Assembly: GCA_963758945.1 (NCBI GenBank)
Contig: CAVWXY010000006.1
Location: forward strand, 806,001 to 870,000
Length of the DNA: 64,000 nt
Direction: 5' to 3'
Origin: VAZQ01 sp963758945
GTDB taxonomy: Bacteria > Pseudomonadota > Alphaproteobacteria > Rhizobiales > Xanthobacteraceae
Part shown: piece after piece, positions 23,887-33,213 of the stretch
Layout: the number at the start of each line of letters is the position of its first letter
Numbering within the stretch: the stretch's first letter is position 1
Notes under the pieces: generated by a model
What the model was told of the DNA's origin: nothing
Seen by the model: only the letters and a program-made list of their open reading frames with translations
Databases searched by the model: none
Translations under genes and position numbers: made by a program

Positions 23887-24278
23887 GAAGACCGCGTACG
23901 CGGGGTGCACGCAATGTATCTGATGTTCGGTGACGAGGCGGCGTTAGGATCGATCGGCAGCGGGATCACGGCGATATCAACGTTGCGCCCCGGCCGAACG
24001 AGCCGCCGCGGGTAGTTGTCATCGTCTCGAATGGCGATCTCGCAGCATTTCTCCCGAAGTTCTGCTCGCGGGTGTTGAAGCGCACGTGGAGAACGTTCGG
24101 GCGCCCGCCCTACGGGTGGAGGCGGGAAGTGACGGCACGTTACCACGTGCCAGTTAGTGACGAGGTACGGTTGATTGCCGACCCGCCATACGAATCCCAT
24201 AGCGATGCCGAGCCCCGTGTCGCTGAAATACTGCTCGATGGGAGCGGTGGTTAGGGGAAACTGGCCGATCCGCACCAT
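23880..24278 (-). pseudogene. Truncated trypsin-like serine peptidase
   Basis: From ATG 24278: MVRIGQFPLTTAPIEQYFSD, TGLGIAMGFVWRVGNQPYLV, TNWHVVT. The catalytic His44 motif (TNWHVVT) and an Asp motif RNVDIAVIPL (Asp101) are both present. The C-terminal half with the GDSGGP-type serine is missing: after ANAISPVPLSNP the frame enters DNA antisense to the caspase gene. The enzyme is therefore broken. It lies tail-to-tail with the caspase-like gene, as if a deletion or rearrangement had joined them. Confidence 0.75.
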
Positions 24279-24569
24279 GGATTTGCCTCGCTGTGTTCGC
24301 GCCCGCGAGTTGGCACTTCTCGGCCGTCGTGAAATGTCCGACTTGAGTCCGCAAGCCGCTCGATTTGCCGCCCCCCAGCGCAGCGACGTGAACTGACCAC
24401 GGCTCCCTTGCTCCCCTCTGCGCAGGCGGGAATGCAAGTCAACTGCTTAACCCCCGAGGACCGAACTGCTACTACTTCGCCACAAGCGCCGTATGTCAAT
24501 CAGCTTGATATCTTGGGCCAATAAACCATACTAGGAGAAGTGTCCCCCCTAAGGCTACCGGAGGAAGCC
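24279..24569. other. Region between peptidase remnant and secreted-protein gene
   Basis: About 290 bp. Composition shifts from GC-rich to AT-richer at about 24440. No gene recognised. CTAGGAGAAGTG at about 24530 may be part of the leader of the next gene. Confidence 0.3.
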
Positions 24570-25117
24570 ATGAGCCTTCTGTGGTCATATTGCTCGCGGA
24601 GCTTCTTAGCTCCGATTTTTCTCGCAATGCTTTTCATCCCATATGCCGAGGCCCAACAACTTTTACAGGTCCTTGAACCTGGAATTGGCTATGCCCGGTT
24701 TAAGCAGTGGGCGGTGGAGAGCCAACTACTTTTTGAGAACTTCACGAAAGACTCCTTGTGGTTCGTGACACAGGATTAAAGCAGTGGGAGACAATTCGTA
24801 TTCAGGCGCGCTTTTGCGGTGGAGACGATTACAGTGGTAAAGCATCAAATATTGTTATCCAACAACGTTTTGAACCAAGAATTACTGTAGTGGCTATCCA
24901 ACGTGACTACGTCGAATTTTTAGCGGGAAAAGCCAACGTCGATGGTAAGCTTCCCGGCACCTTCTTCGGTCGTCGAGATCGTAAGGACGGCAATGACGGG
25001 CTTGCGTTTGGTCAGGAAGGAGAAAAGGGGTACTGGGAGGTCGGCTTATTCGAATCAAGTGACAAAAAATTTGCGATACTTCAAACAACGCGTCGACGCA
25101 ATTCGGTTTGTCAGTAG
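24570..25117 (+). pseudogene. Putative secreted protein, split by a frameshift
   Basis: The first frame (ATG 24570) has a clear signal peptide: MSLLWSYCSRSFLAPIFLAM, LFIPYAEAQQ. It then reads EPGIGYARFKQWAVESQLLF, ENFTKDSLWFVTQD and a stop at 24779. The other frame overlaps from 24758 and continues RDTGLKQWETIRIQARFCGG, DDYSGKASNIVIQQRFEP to 25117. The two halves have the same AT-rich codon use, so one protein of about 180 residues with a single shift near 24760-24779 is most likely; two separate genes is the alternative. No family recognised. It converges on, and slightly overlaps, the Sel1-repeat gene. Confidence 0.5.
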
Positions 25118-26838
25118 ACGTCAAATTTCAATTGGTTCAATTTTGCACGGTTACTGTCATATAAGCTGTTCAGCTTCGCGAAAGCATCTTTTAGTGCGCT
25201 CAGATTCGTGCCTGCTTGTTCTTTTCTCAGCGATTGTATCGCATCCTCGATGTCACGAACGATCTGTGCATCCGAAGTTATCTGCTTTAGCAGAGCTTTA
25301 ATTTCGGCCACCCTTTTATCGGCAATTTCCGACACATTTTTGAAGTCATTGGCTTCGTCGAGTATCCGAATTGCTACATCGGCCTCATTTCGGAGGGCAT
25401 GGAGATCCGGCAAAGGCATCTTGTCATTCGCTGTGGCAAGCCGCGCAGCGATTCCTTCAATTTGCTTACGCGAGTCAACATCGGAGACTATCGGCAGACC
25501 ATTTTGAATGGCGGTGACTGTCGAGCCTAAACTGTGGACAATAGAACCTGCTTCACCCAATCTCTTCTTGGCGCCCTGGTGTCCTTGGGCGGCCGCCTTT
25601 TGGTACCAACTAAGAGCGTGCGAGCCGTCCTTATCCACACCCTGACCGGTATCGTACGCAATACCTAGTTCGTATTGGGCGTCAGCGTTTCCCTGGTCAG
25701 CCGCCTTTCGGAACCACGCCACCGCTTGGGTGTCGTCCTTGGCTAAGCTCTGCCGGGTCGCGTACATTGTGCCAAGCTCGAGCTGCGCTATGGGGTCCCC
25801 CTTCCTAGCCGCTCCCATAATATCCGCAGGGCTGCGAGGAGGTTTCGGCGGGGGCGTTGTTGCCGATTGTGTTGTTGATGGTTGGGGATTGGTCGGTGCT
25901 GGATTAATCGCGACTCTCGGAGAGTAAGCAGAAGCATCTACCGCGAAGAACCTGAGAGTGCCGCGTCCCTGTTGATCGTAGCTCGCTGCCCAAACGAAAC
26001 CAGGACCTCCTGCAACACGGTAGATAGGTAAGCCCTGCTTTGCTGAACGCGTAAAGTTACCGATGAAATCGACCAATATTCCCTTTGATGGGCTTTTGCC
26101 TTCGGCTAGGATCTTAATGCTTTGGTCATCTAAGGACTCGAGTGTAACTTGTCCCCATTGAGCCATGATGCCGTTTGGAAGCCCCGAGCGATTTGGCAGG
26201 CGTGAGATGCGTGGCTGCTCGGCAAACTTGCGGGAAAGGCTCTGGATATCATCGGCAGCTTCGGATGCGCTCCAAAAGGCCGGTTCTTGATAGCGATTGA
26301 CATAGAACGCGCGACCATCAGATGAATGCAGAACCGTGGCCGAGACAGTGAATGACCCACGTTTTTCCTTATCTTGGTATGTTTTTTTGCACCATGTGAA
26401 GCCATCAAATTGTTCGCTTGGTCCGCACTCATATTTGCGATAATCCGCACCATGGAAGCTGACTCGATCACCCAAAGATATCCCTTCGACTGCGTATACA
26501 GATTTCTGAACGCCAGTTCGTATGGGTGACGAAGTTGGTCGCGCAAATTGGGCTCGACATATCGAACGGGCCTCCGACATACGAGCATCAGTCGGAGCGA
26601 TGCCTTGTTCGATTGATCGTCGCAAACTAGTGCCTCGACTTTGCAGAACTTGATCCACACAAGTTACCTCGGCTGGCGGCAGTTTTTGCCATTCGGCCTG
26701 AGCGGCTTGGGCAATCGCAGATCGCATGATCCCACCGAGCAAATCGATGATATCTCTCGGGTTTTGGGCAGACGCGCTAGGTGCGCTGGACAGCGCTTGC
26801 ACGATAAAAATAGAAGAAATGACAGCAATTCTGACCAT
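25111..26838 (-). CDS. Sel1-repeat (TPR-like) secreted protein
   Basis: A 575-residue protein with an N-terminal signal sequence (MVRIAVISSIFIVQALSSAP, SASAQ). After a unique domain (about 30-300, with GDRVSFHGADYRKYECGPSE) comes a Pro/Thr linker. Sel1 repeats follow at about 340-420: AARKGDPIAQLELGTMYATR, AVAWFRKAADQGNADAQYEL, GIAYDTGQGVDKDGSHALSW. The C-terminal 120 residues are predicted coiled coil (EIADKRVAEIKALLKQITSD). Sel1 repeats mediate protein-protein contacts. The gene is AT-richer than its surroundings, suggesting acquisition. The function is unknown. Confidence 0.8.
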   Translation of the reverse strand: MVRIAVISSIFIVQALSSAPSASAQNPRDIIDLLGGIMRSAIAQAAQAEWQKLPPAEVTCVDQVLQSRGTSLRRSIEQGIAPTDARMSEARSICRAQFARPTSSPIRTGVQKSVYAVEGISLGDRVSFHGADYRKYECGPSEQFDGFTWCKKTYQDKEKRGSFTVSATVLHSSDGRAFYVNRYQEPAFWSASEAADDIQSLSRKFAEQPRISRLPNRSGLPNGIMAQWGQVTLESLDDQSIKILAEGKSPSKGILVDFIGNFTRSAKQGLPIYRVAGGPGFVWAASYDQQGRGTLRFFAVDASAYSPRVAINPAPTNPQPSTTQSATTPPPKPPRSPADIMGAARKGDPIAQLELGTMYATRQSLAKDDTQAVAWFRKAADQGNADAQYELGIAYDTGQGVDKDGSHALSWYQKAAAQGHQGAKKRLGEAGSIVHSLGSTVTAIQNGLPIVSDVDSRKQIEGIAARLATANDKMPLPDLHALRNEADVAIRILDEANDFKNVSEIADKRVAEIKALLKQITSDAQIVRDIEDAIQSLRKEQAGTNLSALKDAFAKLNSLYDSNRAKLNQLKFDVY

Positions 26839-27250
26839 CCGGCTGGCTCCCGGAAAAGTCTAGAGATAATAGTTGGTGCGGAACTGAACGCTAGCGGCCA
26901 GTTCGCCCGGCTCTTAACTGATTGGACTGCTCGTTAGGCGGCGTTGCGCGCACGCGGCGACTTGTTATTCCGCTCCAAACATTTGCTCCGATCGCCGCGT
27001 CCGGACCGCCGGTCCGATAGGGGTCAGGGGGGAAGGGCAAAAATTCACATTGCCGCATTTCCGCGGCGCGGCGGCGCCTCGGGGTCCAGGAATGCGCGAT
27101 AGAACCTGACTTCTGGCAAAAATATCAATAACATCAATTCCTTAGATAGTAACAAGCGGGCCTATATCCGCTCTGGAACGGCTCTACATCGAGCCAAATT
27201 CGGTAATACTTCCAATCGCTTGCAGGCGAATTCCGGCGACCCCCACTCCA
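26839..27250. other. Intergenic region, no supported feature
   Basis: About 410 bp of mixed composition. A GC-rich patch (CCGCGGCGCGGCGGCGCC) at about 27062 is followed by an AT-rich stretch at 27115-27160. No gene, tRNA or clear terminator could be identified. Confidence 0.3.
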
Positions 27251-27692
27251 CTAGCGTCCGCTACCGCTGCGCAGGCAATAGCTGCCGCTCGCTGTCCATC
27301 CCCAAGGGCACGTGCCGTTCGCGGGCTTCGCGATGGCATCCTGCGCGCCCTGCGCCGGGACGCAATACGAACCCGACGATGTCCATCCATGCGGGCACGA
27401 TCCGCCCGGCCCGCTCGACTTCGGCTGCGGTAGCGGCTCGGCGAGTGCCCACACCAGCCACGCGATCAGCGCGATAACGATCAGCAGCGCCATGAACGCG
27501 AGCGTGAAGGCGCTGCGCCGTTCCAGTAATCTCGACTGCCACCGCCAGCGCCATCCCGGATAGCGCGTATCGAACGGAATAAAACTCAGATCACTGCGAG
27601 CCGGATCAAAAACGAATAGCACGGGAACTGAGCGCGGTCGCGCGTTGTCAGCATTAACACGAATCTCGAACAAGTATGTCGCCCTGCCTTTA
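27251..27692 (-). pseudogene. C-terminal half of a membrane protein cut by an IS5 element
   Basis: Encodes FEIRVNADNARPRSVPVLFV, a transmembrane helix (FTLAFMALLIVIALIAWLVW), then two cysteine repeats of the form GSCPHGWTSSGSYCVP and GTCPWGWTASGSYCL. After removing the IS5 and one TTA copy it joins to 28628-29127 in frame (LQSLPKGRATYLFEIRVN), so it is not an independent gene despite its own ATG at 27673. Confidence 0.85.
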
Positions 27693-28627
27693 GAGTCTGT
27701 CCGGAAACATCAGTGAGGATTACAGAGTTTTCGGAGCATGAGCCGGATTGAGGCGAGGCGCAAAAACGCGAGCGCTGTGCGATTGAGGTTCTCCCAATCC
27801 TTGGTGAGTCTTCGGCAGCGGTTGAGCCACGCTAGCGTGCGCTCAACGATCCAGCGCTTGGGCAGCACCACGAATCCCTTGGCCTGATCCGATCGCTTGA
27901 CGATCTGCGTTCGTAGGTGAGGCAATATTTGTTTGAGCGCGTTGTGGAATTGCCGCCCTTGATAGCCGGCGTCAGCGAACAGTGTCTGCAAGAAAGGATA
28001 CATCCCGAACAAGGTCGCAAGCAGCAGGATGCCGCCGTCGCGATCCTGGATATTAGCGGGATGAACGATGGCGTGGAGCAACAAACCCAACGTGTCTACC
28101 AGAACGTGGCGCTTCTTGCCCTTGATCTTCTTGCCCGCATCATAGCCATGCGGATCGATGCAGGCCCCCCTTTTTCGGCGCTTTTCACGCTCTGGCTGTC
28201 GATGATAGCAGCGGTCGGGCTCGCTTCGCGTTCAGCCTGCTCGCGGCACGCGACATAGAGTGCATGGTGGATGCGATCGAGAATGCCGTCGCAACTCCAA
28301 AATATAAAATAGTCATGTACCGTGCTCTTCGGCGGGAGGTCCTTGGGCAGTGCGCGCCACTGACAACCCGTGCTCAAGACGTACATGACCCCGTTCATCA
28401 CCTCCCGGACATCAATCGTTCGTTTGTTGCCGCCGGGCTTGGCGGGCGGGATCAGGGGCGCGATATGCGCCCATTCCTCGTCCGTCAGATCACTCGGATA
28501 TCGCAACCGGCTGCGGTCGTAACGTTTGCGGTTCTGCGGCGTCCACATCGGTGACCCTCCCCGAATCAGGCCACCACCTTTGAATCACAACAGATTCAAC
28601 GGATTCAATATGTTTTCGGACAGACAC
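27693..28627 (-). mobile_element. IS5-family (IS1031-like) insertion sequence, 935 bp
   Basis: Inverted ends GAGTCTGTCCGGAAACAT and (reverse complement of right end) GTGTCTGTCCGAAAACAT. TTA direct duplication at 27690-27692 and 28628-28630, fitting the 3-bp TNA target of the IS1031 group. Removing it restores a 312-codon gene. Confidence 0.92.
27710..28548 (-). CDS. IS5-family transposase, two overlapping frames
   Basis: Frame A (28548-28096) gives DLTDEEWAHIAPLIPPAKPG, STVHDYFIFW and AAIIDSQSVKSAEKGG, including the first catalytic Asp (IDSQSVK). Frame B (to 27710) gives GYDAGKKIKGKKRHVLVDTL, the second Asp in TLFADAGYQG and the glutamate in WIVERTLAWLNRCRRL. The frames meet at AAAAAGGGGGG (about 28168-28178 by + coordinates), where a -1 shift produces GACIDPHGYDAG. 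Both IS5-type programmed shifting and a one-base indel would look like this; the former is known in the family. Confidence 0.85.
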
Positions 28628-29127
28628 TTAGGCAACGATTGGAGAAACGCGCCCATGTTAGTTGGCATGGGGTCGGGCCACCAAAGTTCATTGTGCTTTT
28701 CGTCCTCCGACAGCAGCAATGAAGCAACGTCCAAAGGATATTCGTCACCTCGCGGGATGTTGCGCTGCTTGCTCTGAGGATAATGCGCCCAACCAAGTGG
28801 GTGCTTTTCGCGGTCGAAATCAAAAACGTTCCCTCGATCATCCACCACTGCGATCCTGACCAAGTTTCCGAAACAATCTTTTATAGTTGTCCGACCACGA
28901 TTCCGGATTTGCAGTCGCAGATACATCACCTGCGCCACCGTCTTTCGATCCTGTTTGGAGACGAGAGGCGTACGTTCGTGACAGTCCCCTTTATTGTCCA
29001 GCCGTACTTGGATGATCGGCCGAATCCAGAACTTATGGATTGCCCGCACGGCGGGGGGCACCACAAACGGCGCGGCTACTAAAGGGGCCAGCCAAGCCCA
29101 CGCAGATGCGATCCATTCGCCCATCAT
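28628..29127 (-). pseudogene. N-terminal half of the membrane protein cut by the IS5 element
   Basis: From ATG 29127: MMGEWIASAWAWLAPLVAAP, FVVPPAVRAIHKFW (a membrane segment), then a soluble domain with VMYLRLQIRNRGRTTIKDCF, NVFDFDREKHPLGW. It breaks at FLQSLPK, the IS5 insertion point. With 27251-27689 it makes a 312-residue protein with an N-terminal membrane anchor, a beta-rich middle domain, a second membrane helix and a cysteine-repeat tail. The start codon overlaps the stop of the upstream small gene (ATGATG / TGA), so the two were translationally coupled. Confidence 0.85.
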
Positions 29128-29330
29128 TCCTGCTCCCGCACGATGAGCCGCTTGCGCTCCTCGTCGCCGAGCTTGAATTCGGCGACGGCAGCGGCTTCGG
29201 CCGATCGTTCGTCTGCCGCGTACACGACGCCGAGCAGTTGATTGCGCGCCCGCATCAGGAAGGCGCGCCATGGCCGGAGCTTTGAGGGGACTTTCCTCGC
29301 GGTGTCGCGCTTGCGGCGGGGCGTTGGCAT
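29124..29330 (-). CDS. Small conserved hypothetical protein (68 aa)
   Basis: Sequence MPTPRRKRDTARKVPSKLRP, WRAFLMRARNQLLGVVYAAD, ERSAEAAAVAEFKLGDEERK, RLIVREQE. The WRAxxxRxRxxxLGxVxAxDExxAEAAAVxEF pattern is one I associate with a common small-protein family of Bradyrhizobium-like genomes. The function is unknown. Its TGA overlaps the ATG of the interrupted membrane gene, indicating an operon. Confidence 0.7.
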   Translation of the reverse strand: MPTPRRKRDTARKVPSKLRPWRAFLMRARNQLLGVVYAADERSAEAAAVAEFKLGDEERKRLIVREQE

Positions 29331-30533
29331 GGGCCATTCTCTACATGGCCCTATACCGCTCTACAAACCACGGCCGGGGCACTATTGGGACACTCGCGGC
29401 GTTATCCATTGATATCATTCCATTATTTCCGCGCTGGCATTGCTACGGTGGAGCGCCGCGAGGCGCCGCCCCGGTCGCGCGGCACGGCCCGCGTCTCGCT
29501 AGCGCGGTGTCGCGCCTCGCAAGCGTGATCGACTATTCAGTGAGTGCCCTCCCGGCGTTTCGTCTTCTTATTCGGGGCGGGTACGATGAAGGGAATGGAC
29601 GTTGTCATCCGCACGCGGCGAGCGCTTCAGGCCGTTGACTGACGTGCCTGCCGGGCGTTGACCTCCTTCGGCCCGGTCGCTCCGTCCTGCTTGGCCCATT
29701 GCATCGAGGTTTGCGCTCGTACGAAGGGATGGCCGCTCACGGCACAAAGATCGGGCGCCCCGTGATGGCCGTGAGGATGACTCGCGAGGGCCGAATGATT
29801 AGGCGCCTCGCCTGAGTTTGACTACATCACAACTACGTTACTACAATTGGCTACGATATTGACTACGTAGCGAGCTAATGCTAGACATCGCATATCCTCG
29901 CTCATGAGGGGCGTCTCCGGAGACGTTCCGAGGCGGAGCGGGGTCGTGGCGTCCCGGGGCCGCGGAGCGAACCGCGGTCGCGGGAGGTGCGGGACCCGAT
30001 CGGCTGGACGCGAGCGTCCGGGCGTGGGCGAAGTCGCGGCGCGGATTCCGGTGGGCACTGCCGGGAGACGAAGCGCCGGTCCCGCGGCCGAAAATCGCGA
30101 CGCGGAGCGCCGAGAGGCGCCGTCCCGGTCGCAACGGGACGCGGTGGTCGCGCCTCGCAAGCGCGACGGAAATGCCAGTGACCGGCCCCGGCGCTCCGCC
30201 GCCCCTCATCGGGTCGGCAAGCGAAGGCAGCGGCCCGCGCCGGGAGGCGGCGCGGGGATGCGAGGAGAAGATGAAACGAAGGTGACAACGAGACGGCGCG
30301 AGAGATGGAGAGAGCAAGGATGTAGCGAGCGGCGAGAAATCGAAGAGACGCAACGGACAGCGGGCAAACCCCGCCTTCCGCTGTATCGCGGGCTCGCTGC
30401 GCGACGTGCAGCCAGCCGGGTCCATCCCCTGCGGCGTCGCGTCCGGCCCTGGCCGGCGCGCGCGAGGGATTTCCGTTTGGCGCGCGGGGGGCGACCTGTG
30501 CTTTACTTGCGCCGGGGCTTAGCCGGAACCTCC
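29331..30533. other. Long non-coding interval upstream of the fadE-like gene
   Basis: About 1.2 kb between divergent genes. Open frames here are arginine-rich shadows; the fadE frame is open back to 29904 but that extension is low-complexity. It contains a repeat present twice (GGAGCGCCGCGAGGCGCC at about 29449 and GGAGCGCCGAGAGGCGCC at about 30108, each followed by GTCGCGCCTCGCAAGCG) and an ACTAC-rich block at 29821-29870. Confidence 0.45.
29821..29870. repeat. Short ACTAC direct-repeat block
   Basis: Four ACTAC (29821, 29832, 29840, 29862) plus one CTACG (about 29851) in 50 bp of otherwise AT-rich DNA, about 660 bp before the fadE-like start. The spacing is irregular; it could be a regulator-binding cluster or chance. 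Confidence 0.35.
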
Positions 30534-32849
30534 ATGAGCGAACGATCCTTTCGCCGCGACTGGCTATCGAAGCCGATCTTCGGCTGGGCGCGGCACGTGC
30601 TGCCGACGCTCTCCGACACCGAGCGCGAGGCGATCGAAGCCGGCGACGTGTGGTGGGACGCCGACCTCTTCGGCGGCAATCCCGATTGGGGCAAGCTCCT
30701 GGCGGTGCCGCAGGCTTCGCTCTCCGGCGAGGAGCAGGCCTTCCTCGACGGCCCGGTCAACGAGCTCTGCGGGATGCTCGACGAGTGGCGCATCACCTGG
30801 GAGCTGCGCGACCTGCCGGGCGAGGTGTGGGACTTCCTCAAGCGCCACAAATTCTTCGCCATGATCATCCCGAAGGCCGACGGGGGCCTGGGCTTTTCCG
30901 CCTATGCCCATTCGGAGGTCATCCGCAAGCTCTCCACCCGCTCGATCACCGGCGCGGTCACCGCCATGGTGCCGAACTCGCTCGGGCCGGGCGAGCTCCT
31001 GCACCAGTTCGGCACCAAGGCGCAGCGCGACTACTGGCTGCCGCGCCTCGCCGCCGCCGAGGAGATCCCCTGCTTCGGGCTGACCAGCCCGGAGGCGGGC
31101 TCCGACGCCGCCTCGATGGTCGATTCCGGCGTGGTCTGTCGCGGGATGTGGCAAGGCCGCGAGACGCTGGGCATCAGGCTCAACTGGCACAAGCGCTACA
31201 TCACGCTCGGGCCGGTCGCCACCGTGATCGGGCTCGCCTTCAAGCTCTACGATCCCGATCACCTCATCGGCGACCGCGACGAGATCGGCATCACCCTCGC
31301 GCTGGTGCCGACCGACCTGCCCGGCGTCGAGATCGGCCGCCGCCACCTGCCGTCGATGATGGTGTTCCAGAACGGCCCGACCTCCGGCCGCGATGTCTTC
31401 ATCCCGATCGACAACGTCATCGGCGGCGCCATCCAGGCCGGCAAGGGCTGGAAGATGCTGATGAGCGCGCTCGCCGCCGGGCGCGGCATCTCGCTTCCTT
31501 CGCTGTCGGCCGCGGGCGCCGCCTTCGCCGCCCACGTCACCGGCGCCTATGCCCGTATCCGCGAGCAGTTCCACCTCCCGATCGGCCGCTTCCAGGCGAT
31601 TCAGGAGCGGCTCGGCCGCATGGCCGCCACCGCGTACCTCCTCGACGCCGCGCGCCGGCTCACCTGCGCCGGCATCGACCAGGGCCACAAGCCGGCTGTC
31701 ATCACCGCCGTCATGAAGGAGCAGGCGACCGAGCGCCTGCGCGTCGTCGCCAACGACGCCATGGACGTGCACGGCGGCAAGGCCGTGCAGGAAGGCCCGC
31801 TCAATTACCTCGGCACGCTCTACCGCGCCGTCCCGGTCGGCATCACGGTCGAGGGCGCGAACATCGTCACCCGCAGCCTGATCCAGTTCGGGCAGGGCGC
31901 GATCCGGAGCCACCCCTTCCTGCTGCGGGAGATGACCGCGCTCGAGGATCCCGATCCCGCCCGCGGCCTCGCCGCCTTCGACCGCGCCTTCTGGGGACAT
32001 GTCGGCCACAGCTCCGCCAACGCGCTGCGCGCCTGGAACCGGGCCTGGACCGGCGCGCTTTTTGCGCCCGCGCCGCACGCCGCCGGGCCGACGCGCCGCT
32101 TCTACCGCGCGCTCGGCCGCTACGCCTCGGCCTTCGCGCTCGCCGTCGACGTCGCGCTCCTCACCATGGGCGGGGCGCTCAAGCGCCAGGAGATGGTGTC
32201 GGCGCGCTTCGGCGACATTCTCTCCGAGCTCTATCTCCTCTCCGCCGTGCTCAAGCGCTGGCACGACGAGGGCCACCAGCGCGCCGACCTGCCGCTGGTG
32301 GAGTGGTGCATGGCGACCGGCTTCGCCACCATCGAGGATCGCCTCGACCAGATCCTCGCCAATCTTCCCAACCGTGCGGCGGCGTGGCTGCTGCGTTTCA
32401 TGCTGCTGCCGCTCGGGCCGCGCGAGCGCGGCCCCTCCGATCGCCTGACGCAGGCCTGCGCCGAGATCCTGCTCGCGCCCTCGGCCGCCCGCGACCGCCT
32501 CACCGTCGATATCTTCCACGGCACCGGCGACGACGGGCTGGCGCGGCTCGAGCGCGCCTTCGCGGCGGTGATCGCGGTCGCGCCGCTGCGCGAGCGCATG
32601 CGCCAGTGGCGCGTGCGCGATCCGGACAAGGCGCGCCAGCAGGGCCTGATCACCGAGGCCGAGGTGGGCGAGCTGCGCGCCGCGGCCGACGCCGTCGCCG
32701 CCGCGGTCGCGGTCGACGACTTCGCGCCCGAGGACATCTCTCCGCGCCGGCAGTCCCCCGAGCCCGTTCCTTTGAAGCCCTCCCGCCCCAGGCGGGCGGC
32801 CCGCGCCGCTCCCGCCCCCCGCCTGGGCGAGGGCGGGGGAGGCGCCTGA
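30534..32849 (+). CDS. fadE: FadE-type acyl-CoA dehydrogenase
   Basis: A 771-residue enzyme of the long FadE class (E. coli FadE is about 814), the first, FAD-dependent step of fatty acid beta-oxidation. The N-terminal domain includes WELRDLPGEVWDFLKRHKFF and IIPKADGGLGFSAYAHSEVI; the substrate/FAD region is CFGLTSPEAGSDAASM. VHGGKAVQEGPLNYLGTLYR lies where ACADs bind the FAD of the neighbouring subunit. The C-terminal 250 residues are the FadE-specific extension. ATG 30534 gives the typical MSERSFRRDWLSKPIFGWAR start. The last 35 residues (PSRPRRAARAAPAPRLGEGG) look like translated palindromic repeat and probably extend the natural end. It heads a run of beta-oxidation genes to 38981. Confidence 0.93.
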   Translation: MSERSFRRDWLSKPIFGWARHVLPTLSDTEREAIEAGDVWWDADLFGGNPDWGKLLAVPQASLSGEEQAFLDGPVNELCGMLDEWRITWELRDLPGEVWDFLKRHKFFAMIIPKADGGLGFSAYAHSEVIRKLSTRSITGAVTAMVPNSLGPGELLHQFGTKAQRDYWLPRLAAAEEIPCFGLTSPEAGSDAASMVDSGVVCRGMWQGRETLGIRLNWHKRYITLGPVATVIGLAFKLYDPDHLIGDRDEIGITLALVPTDLPGVEIGRRHLPSMMVFQNGPTSGRDVFIPIDNVIGGAIQAGKGWKMLMSALAAGRGISLPSLSAAGAAFAAHVTGAYARIREQFHLPIGRFQAIQERLGRMAATAYLLDAARRLTCAGIDQGHKPAVITAVMKEQATERLRVVANDAMDVHGGKAVQEGPLNYLGTLYRAVPVGITVEGANIVTRSLIQFGQGAIRSHPFLLREMTALEDPDPARGLAAFDRAFWGHVGHSSANALRAWNRAWTGALFAPAPHAAGPTRRFYRALGRYASAFALAVDVALLTMGGALKRQEMVSARFGDILSELYLLSAVLKRWHDEGHQRADLPLVEWCMATGFATIEDRLDQILANLPNRAAAWLLRFMLLPLGPRERGPSDRLTQACAEILLAPSAARDRLTVDIFHGTGDDGLARLERAFAAVIAVAPLRERMRQWRVRDPDKARQQGLITEAEVGELRAAADAVAAAVAVDDFAPEDISPRRQSPEPVPLKPSRPRRAARAAPAPRLGEGGGGA

Positions 32850-32892
32850 TGCATCCGCAGATGATGCCACTTGTTCGGCGCTGCCGCATTTG

Positions 32893-33040
32893 CCCTCTCC
32901 CCTCGCGGGAGAGGGCGACTCGGTGCTCCAACGCGCACCGTCGGGTGAGGGGGTCGCTTCGCAAGGAATCACCCACCCGCCCCCTCACCCCTTCATCTGC
33001 GCTGAACGACCGAGCTGCCCTCTCCCGCGAGGGGAGAGGG
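32893..33040. repeat. Paired CCCTCTCCC/GGGAGAGGG hairpins (empty form)
   Basis: Hairpins at 32893-32915 (CCCTCTCCC ctcgc GGGAGAGGG) and 33018-33040 (CCCTCTCCC gcgag GGGGAGAGGG) flank a GTCGGGTGAGGGGG ... CCCCCTCACC palindrome. The 364-bp gap between fadE and the thiolase holds only this repeat and the thiolase leader. Confidence 0.85.
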
Positions 33041-33200
33041 CACAATTGCGACCGCCGCGCTTGCGGCTCGACGTCACTCGACGCGTTCTCTGTCGTGCGA
33101 CGCTCCCTCTTGCCGCGCACTGCGCGTGCGCGGCGCATCTGCACCAACGTCGCTCGCGGACAGGCCGGCCGGTCCGCATCGACCGCAACGCAATCCGCGC

Positions 33201-33206
33201 AAGGAG
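33201..33206 (+). promoter_or_regulatory. Ribosome-binding site that points to an ATC start
   Basis: AAGGAG at 33201-33206 lies 7 bp before ATC 33214. There is no ATG, GTG or TTG in frame between the upstream repeat region and the conserved thiolase core, so this site fixes the likely start at a non-standard codon. Confidence 0.55.
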
Positions 33207-33213
33207 ACAAGCC

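Noticed and set aside
27251..27673. An independent 140-aa membrane protein starting at ATG 27673
   Set aside because: It joins in frame with the gene on the other side of the IS5 element, so it is the C-terminal half of that gene.
29904..30533. A 210-residue N-terminal extension of the FadE-like protein
   Set aside because: The extension is Arg-rich and repeat-derived; ATG 30534 gives the normal FadE N-terminus.
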